Assembly (NCBI RefSeq): GCF_008065375.1
Contig: NZ_MU084032.1
Location: 150,907-214,906, forward strand
Direction: 5' to 3'
From: Nonomuraea sp. SYSU D8015
Lineage (GTDB): Bacteria > Actinomycetota > Actinomycetes > Streptosporangiales > Streptosporangiaceae
Length of the DNA: 64,000 nucleotides
A program made the position numbers and the translations under genes. This document shows, in pieces, positions 60,605 to 64,000 of this stretch (the stretch's first letter is position 1; the number at the start of each line of letters is the position of its first letter). The notes beneath the pieces were generated by a model. That model did not search any database and had not been told where the DNA came from. It saw nothing but the letters and a program-made list of their open reading frames with translations.

Positions 60605-61846
60605 ATGGACGACCGCCCCGCATGGGCACGGCGCATCCGCGCCGAGCGCCTCGCGCGAGGATGGACCCAGGACGAGGCCGTCCACGCTCTGGCCGCCCAC
60701 ACGACCGAGCAGCTCCCTGACTTCACGTCGCTGAAGAGGTCGTGGCAGCGGTGGGAGTCGGGCGAGACCCACCCTGATCACTTCTACGCGCCGCTCATCG
60801 CGGCCACGTTCGGCACGGTCACGCATGCGATGTTCCCCCTCGGGCCGCGCGACCACGGGCGTGACAAGTCAGTCGCCGAGCTGGACACGCTGGAGATCAT
60901 CACTAGGTTGCGGGCCTCGACCGTGGACGACGCCACGATCGACGGGCTCCACATCACCGTGGACCAGCTCTGCTCGGACTACCCGCACCTGCCCGCCGGG
61001 CAGCTCCTCGTCGAGGGCCGACAGTGGCTCGCCCGGTTGACGACCCTGCTCGACCACCGGCTCACCCTCAAGCAGCACCGCGACGTCCTCAGCCTCGCCG
61101 GGTGGCTCGCGCTCCTGGTGGGCTGCGTCGAAGCCGACACCGGCGACGAGCGATCGGCCGAAGCGACCCGGCAGGCCGCGCTGTCGATGGGTCTCGAGGC
61201 CGAGAACGGCGGCATCCAGGGGTGGGCGCACGAGATGGCCGCGTGGTTCGCGCTCACCCGCGGCGACTACCGCAGCGTGATCGCCGCTTCTGACCGGGGC
61301 TTGGCCGTCGCCGGGGGTCTCGGGGTGGCGGTGCAGCTGTACGCGCAGAAGGCGAAGGCGTGGGCGCGGATCGGGGACCGCCGCCAGGTCGAGGTCGCGC
61401 TTGACGAGGGCCGCAAGGTCCTGGAGAGTCTGCCGGTGCCGGAAAACCTGGACAATCACTTCAACATCGACCCGTTGAAGTACGACTTCTACAGCATGGA
61501 CGCCTACCGCATCCTCGGCGAGAACGAGCGTGCCGAGCTGTACGCGGGCGAGGTGATCCGCGCGCACACGAGCGCGGATGGTGAGGAGTTGGCGCCGATG
61601 CGGATCTCGGAGGCGCGGCTGACGCTCGGCGTGATCGCTGCCCGCCGTGGCGACATTGAGCAGGCGGTCGGGTACGGCCGACGCTCGCTCAAAGCCCAGC
61701 GGAGGTCTGTCCCTCACCTGATCATGTCGTCTCGGGAGCTAGTGCGTGCGGTGGGCCCCGAGCATGCCGACCGGCCGGAGGTGCGGGCGTACCTGGACGA
61801 GCTGCGCGACCTGACCAGCCACCAGGCCAAGGCCGTGTTGACCTGA
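60605..61846 (+). CDS. XRE-family regulator with helical-repeat domain
   Basis: 413 aa. N-terminal HTH (RRIRAERLARGWTQDEAVHA, SLKRSWQRWESGETHPDHFY) and a TPR-like array of helices (about 120-400; RQAALSMGLEAENGGIQGWA, RSVIAASDRGLAVAGGLGVA). It is the kind of regulator that often responds to peptides or small signals in Streptomyces. ATG 60605 follows AGGAGG. Lies between the two GntR genes in the same direction. Confidence 0.87.
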   Translation: MDDRPAWARRIRAERLARGWTQDEAVHALAAHTTEQLPDFTSLKRSWQRWESGETHPDHFYAPLIAATFGTVTHAMFPLGPRDHGRDKSVAELDTLEIITRLRASTVDDATIDGLHITVDQLCSDYPHLPAGQLLVEGRQWLARLTTLLDHRLTLKQHRDVLSLAGWLALLVGCVEADTGDERSAEATRQAALSMGLEAENGGIQGWAHEMAAWFALTRGDYRSVIAASDRGLAVAGGLGVAVQLYAQKAKAWARIGDRRQVEVALDEGRKVLESLPVPENLDNHFNIDPLKYDFYSMDAYRILGENERAELYAGEVIRAHTSADGEELAPMRISEARLTLGVIAARRGDIEQAVGYGRRSLKAQRRSVPHLIMSSRELVRAVGPEHADRPEVRAYLDELRDLTSHQAKAVLT

Positions 61847-61862
61847 TCATGTAGCTGCGTGA

Positions 61863-61904
61863 GGTTGCGCAACCCGCTCGACATGCGCGTGTCCTACATA
61901 TAAC
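61863..61904 (+). promoter_or_regulatory. palindrome and -10 element of a probably leaderless GntR gene
   Basis: GGTTGCGCAACC (61863-61874) is a perfect palindrome. TATAAC (61899-61904) ends 8 bases before the ATG at 61913, and no ribosome site stands there, so transcription should begin at or next to the start codon. Confidence 0.5.
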
Positions 61905-61912
61905 ATGCCCGC

Positions 61913-62671
61913 ATGGTCGAGAAGCCCGTTCCTCTCTACGTCCAGGCTGCCAACGATCTCCGCGCCAAGATCAAAAATGGTGTCTACCCGCCCGGCAGCG
62001 TCCTGCCATCCTCACCCGAGCTGCGCCAGCGCTACCTGATCGGCTCGGACGGCACCCTGAACCAGGTCTACAAGATCCTCAAGGCTGAGGGGCTGATCCG
62101 CCGCAACGCCGCCGTAGGCATGATCGTCCAAGACCCCAACCCACCGATCATGGACCTCATCCTGCACAACCCGCACGGCCACGGGCCGCTCCCCTGGTCC
62201 GAGTGCTGCAAGCTGGCCGGCCTGGACGGGCGGATGGTCACCGACGCCGTCCGCGACCCCGAGCCCGCCGACGCGGACGTGGCCGAGCTACTCGGGCTCG
62301 ACGACGCCGCTCACGTCGTACAACGCGACCGGCACGCCACCATCGGCGAGCAGACCGTCCGCCTGGACGAGGCGTACTACCCGGCCGAGCTCGTGGAACG
62401 CACGCCGATCGCGACCGAGCGCAAGGTGCCGGGCGGAATCTACGCCACCCTCGCCGCAGCCGGCCACGCTCCCGCCGTGGTGGCTCGCCGGACGGTCGGG
62501 GCACGGCTCGCTTCGGAGGAGGAGGCGAAGCGGCTCAAGCTCGCGGCCGGGGCCTACGTGCTGACCGCCGACCAGGTCATCGCGGACGGGCGCGGCCGGG
62601 CGATCGAGCTGCTGCGGATCGTAGCCAACCCGGCGCGCGTCCAGTTCTCGGAAAAGAACATGTCCATGTAG
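61913..62671 (+). CDS. second GntR-family regulator with UTRA domain
   Basis: 252 aa, clearly paralogous to the regulator at 59655. The winged helix (PLYVQAANDLRAKIKNGVYP, SSPELRQRYLIGSDGTLNQV) is followed by UTRA, with shared segments HATIGEQTVRLDEAYYPAEL and GGIYATLAAAGHAP. The recognition helix differs from the first paralogue, implying a different operator. Apparently leaderless. Confidence 0.88.
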   Translation: MVEKPVPLYVQAANDLRAKIKNGVYPPGSVLPSSPELRQRYLIGSDGTLNQVYKILKAEGLIRRNAAVGMIVQDPNPPIMDLILHNPHGHGPLPWSECCKLAGLDGRMVTDAVRDPEPADADVAELLGLDDAAHVVQRDRHATIGEQTVRLDEAYYPAELVERTPIATERKVPGGIYATLAAAGHAPAVVARRTVGARLASEEEAKRLKLAAGAYVLTADQVIADGRGRAIELLRIVANPARVQFSEKNMSM

Positions 62672-62714
62672 TGGCCCTCGGGAGCAGAACGACACGATCG
62701 GACGTTGAGCTGGC

Positions 62715-63566
62715 ATGAGCGACGCGAGCGGACCGGGCTATACAGCGAAAGCCGAGTACGCACTGCCGTTGATCCACCCGGATGCGATCCGCACCCGTGA
62801 AGAGTTCCATAACGCATTGCATAGGCTCTTTATGGCGGCTGGGGTGTCCGTTCCGAAGGTCGCAGAGCAGGCAGATCTAAGCCGGACGATCGTAGAGAAT
62901 GCCATCATCGGTAGATACCTGCCTCCTGCGGAGCGCCTGATCCAAATCCTTCTTGCACTTGGCCTCCCTCCGACGCAGATCCCCGACTGGCTGGAGGCGC
63001 TCGCTCGGGCCCGAACTCAAGATCAACAACGACCCGCGTCTGGCACGACCGAGGCTGAACAGGCTGCTCGGCGCGACCTATCAGAGGCCGAGAATGAGCT
63101 CACCGCCACCGACGAGTTGACGCTGCCAGCGTTGTGGAAGGTCACTCACGCGCGGCTGGACTACTACCACCAGATCGCCACCGGACAGGCCCGCCAGTCG
63201 TTCCGCAACGCTCAGATTGCCATGGGAGTTGGGTTCGTTCTCTTGGTCGTCTTCGCGGTCCTGGCTCTCACCGCCCAGAGCACCCCGGGGGCTATCGTCA
63301 CTGGTGCCCTGGGCGCGACGTCGGCGGCGTTCGCCGCCTACATCGGCCGCACGTTCGTCCGCTCTCAGGAGACCGCCGCCACCCACCTGCGCTCCTACTT
63401 CGATCAGCCGCTGGAGTTCTCGCGCTACCTGGCGGCCGAACGCCTCCTGAACAGCATCGAGCGACTGGAAACCGACCAGCGGGCCACCATCACCGCGGAG
63501 GTGCTGCGCGGTATGTTGCCTGCCCAGAGTGTTAACGGCGCGGAGAAAACTACCGATAGCAGTTGA
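62715..63566 (+). CDS. HTH protein with two-span membrane domain
   Basis: 283 aa. An XRE-like N-terminal domain (about 28-100; LFMAAGVSVPKVAEQADLSR, VENAIIGRYLPP) is followed by a linker and a C-terminal module: LDYYHQIATGQARQSFRNAQ, two membrane spans (about 172-215), then FVRSQETAATHLRSYFDQPL. The C-terminal part looks like the TRADD-N-associated two-span membrane domain described from predicted conflict systems; I rate that match as moderate. Its last codons and stop lie in the first copy of the 219-bp duplication. The start ATG 62715 has only a weak ribosome site. Confidence 0.75.
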   Translation: MSDASGPGYTAKAEYALPLIHPDAIRTREEFHNALHRLFMAAGVSVPKVAEQADLSRTIVENAIIGRYLPPAERLIQILLALGLPPTQIPDWLEALARARTQDQQRPASGTTEAEQAARRDLSEAENELTATDELTLPALWKVTHARLDYYHQIATGQARQSFRNAQIAMGVGFVLLVVFAVLALTAQSTPGAIVTGALGATSAAFAAYIGRTFVRSQETAATHLRSYFDQPLEFSRYLAAERLLNSIERLETDQRATITAEVLRGMLPAQSVNGAEKTTDSS

Positions 63567-63992
63567 GCTGAGCGACGAAACCAGGAGGCGTTGCAGGTGC
63601 TGCACGAGGTGATCGCCCCGCTGGCAGAGCATGTGAGCTGAGCGTCCTAGACGGGTTAACGAGCTTGAAGGCGTGATGTCGTCAGATTCAGACCGGTTAC
63701 GGCGAGGCATCCGTCGATGACTTCGCGGCGGTATTGGAGTTGGCGAAGCCCTCGTCGAAGGACGCCGAGTAGGGATAGCAGTTGAGCTGAGCGACGAAAC
63801 CAGGAGGCGTTGCAGGTGCTGCACGAGGTGATCGCCCCGCTGGCAGAGCATGTGAGCTGAGCGTCCTAGACGGGTTAACGAGCTTGAAGGCGTGATGTCG
63901 TCAGATTCAGACCGGTTACGGCGAGGCATCCGTCGATGACTTCGCGGCGGTATTGGAGTTGGCGAAGCCCTCGTCGAAGGACGCCGAGTAGG
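63555..63992 (+). repeat. perfect 219-bp tandem duplication
   Basis: Copy 1 is 63555-63773 and copy 2 is 63774-63992, identical by eye over all 219 bases. The unit starts with the last codons of the membrane HTH gene and ends after GACGCCGAGTAGG. One frame of each copy ends in GEASVDDFAAVLELAKPSS and a stop, resembling the C-terminus of a 6-phosphogluconate-dehydrogenase-like oxidoreductase, so the unit may carry a gene remnant. No intact gene is visible here, and the next sequence lies outside the window. Confidence 0.85.
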
Positions 63993-64000
63993 TGGTCTGG

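Larger units (their letters stand above)
45062..63566. mobile_element. integrative conjugative element (AICE-like)
   Basis: The block begins with integrase and excisionase and contains a TraB/FtsK-like translocase, SpdB-like membrane proteins, many small overlapping genes, a WhiB-like gene, and a GntR/XRE regulator cluster, the set seen in actinomycete integrative conjugative elements (pSAM2/SLP1 class). Limits are approximate: the left limit is the integrase stop, and the right limit is taken at the last gene of the regulator block. No attL/attR pair or tRNA target was found, and no replication initiator was recognised. Confidence 0.75.

Noticed and set aside
45062..63566. Prophage interpretation of the mobile region.
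   Set aside because: No capsid, portal, terminase or tail genes; the translocase and spread-like proteins fit conjugation.
63081..63929. A 282-residue minus-strand frame spanning the tandem repeat.
   Set aside because: It repeats itself because of the duplication and is antisense to the membrane HTH gene; no domain or ribosome site.
63555..63992. CRISPR or insertion-sequence interpretation of the 219-bp duplication.
   Set aside because: Only two directly abutting copies, no spacers, no terminal inverted repeats and no transposase.

Overview
The window is high-GC DNA (strong G/C preference at third codon positions, GTG/TTG starts, 4-bp stop/start overlaps). The gene set points to a filamentous actinomycete of the Streptosporangiaceae/Nonomuraea type: F420-type LLM oxidoreductase, DUF1023 hydrolase, FG-GAP protein, Tat-exported PhoD, a WhiB-like protein and a Streptomyces-style integrative element. 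The genus is an inference; no rRNA or tRNA gene is visible.

Bases 1-44,938 look like ordinary chromosome. In order: a NarL-type two-component pair and an orphan PaaK-like adenylate-forming enzyme (75-3767); a DUF1023 alpha/beta hydrolase with an expanded repeat; a heme oxygenase behind a palindrome; a class II Fic protein with its own palindrome; TetR/MFS and a P450; an FG-GAP secreted protein; a compact minus-strand envelope-stress/export locus (OmpR-type two-component pair, DUF5666 protein, MacB-type permease, ATPase and adaptor, plus a second divergent adaptor; 12,518-20,201); PhoD; small hydrolases; arfB; a UbiB kinase; and an acyl-ACP desaturase preceded by a near-consensus iron box. From 33,829 to 43,578 an oligopeptide-type ABC transporter, a GNAT protein, a NamZ-type exo-muramidase, MurQ and an AmiE-like serine hydrolase form a probable peptidoglycan-fragment (MurNAc) salvage locus.

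Bases about 45,000 to 63,570 are an integrative conjugative element of the actinomycete (AICE) type. It has a tyrosine integrase (frameshifted at an 8-C run) and an excisionase at the left end, then a long minus-strand train of very small overlapping genes, a TraB/FtsK-like translocase, several membrane proteins, a lysozyme-like protein and a WhiB-like gene (also frameshifted). A divergent regulatory block at the right end carries two GntR-UTRA regulators, an XRE regulator and a membrane HTH protein. No recognisable replication initiator and no attachment site were found.

The element carries the most unusual non-coding structure in the window: three successive hairpins with the same GTGCAA loop (59,233-59,360), sixteen CGTACG palindromes in about 515 bp (56,098-56,611), and a perfect 219-bp tandem duplication at the right edge (63,555-63,992). 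Within the element, the xis-int pair, the tra genes and the regulators appear to form three transcription units separated by a hairpin (46,729-46,767) and by palindromic operators (59,528-60,572).
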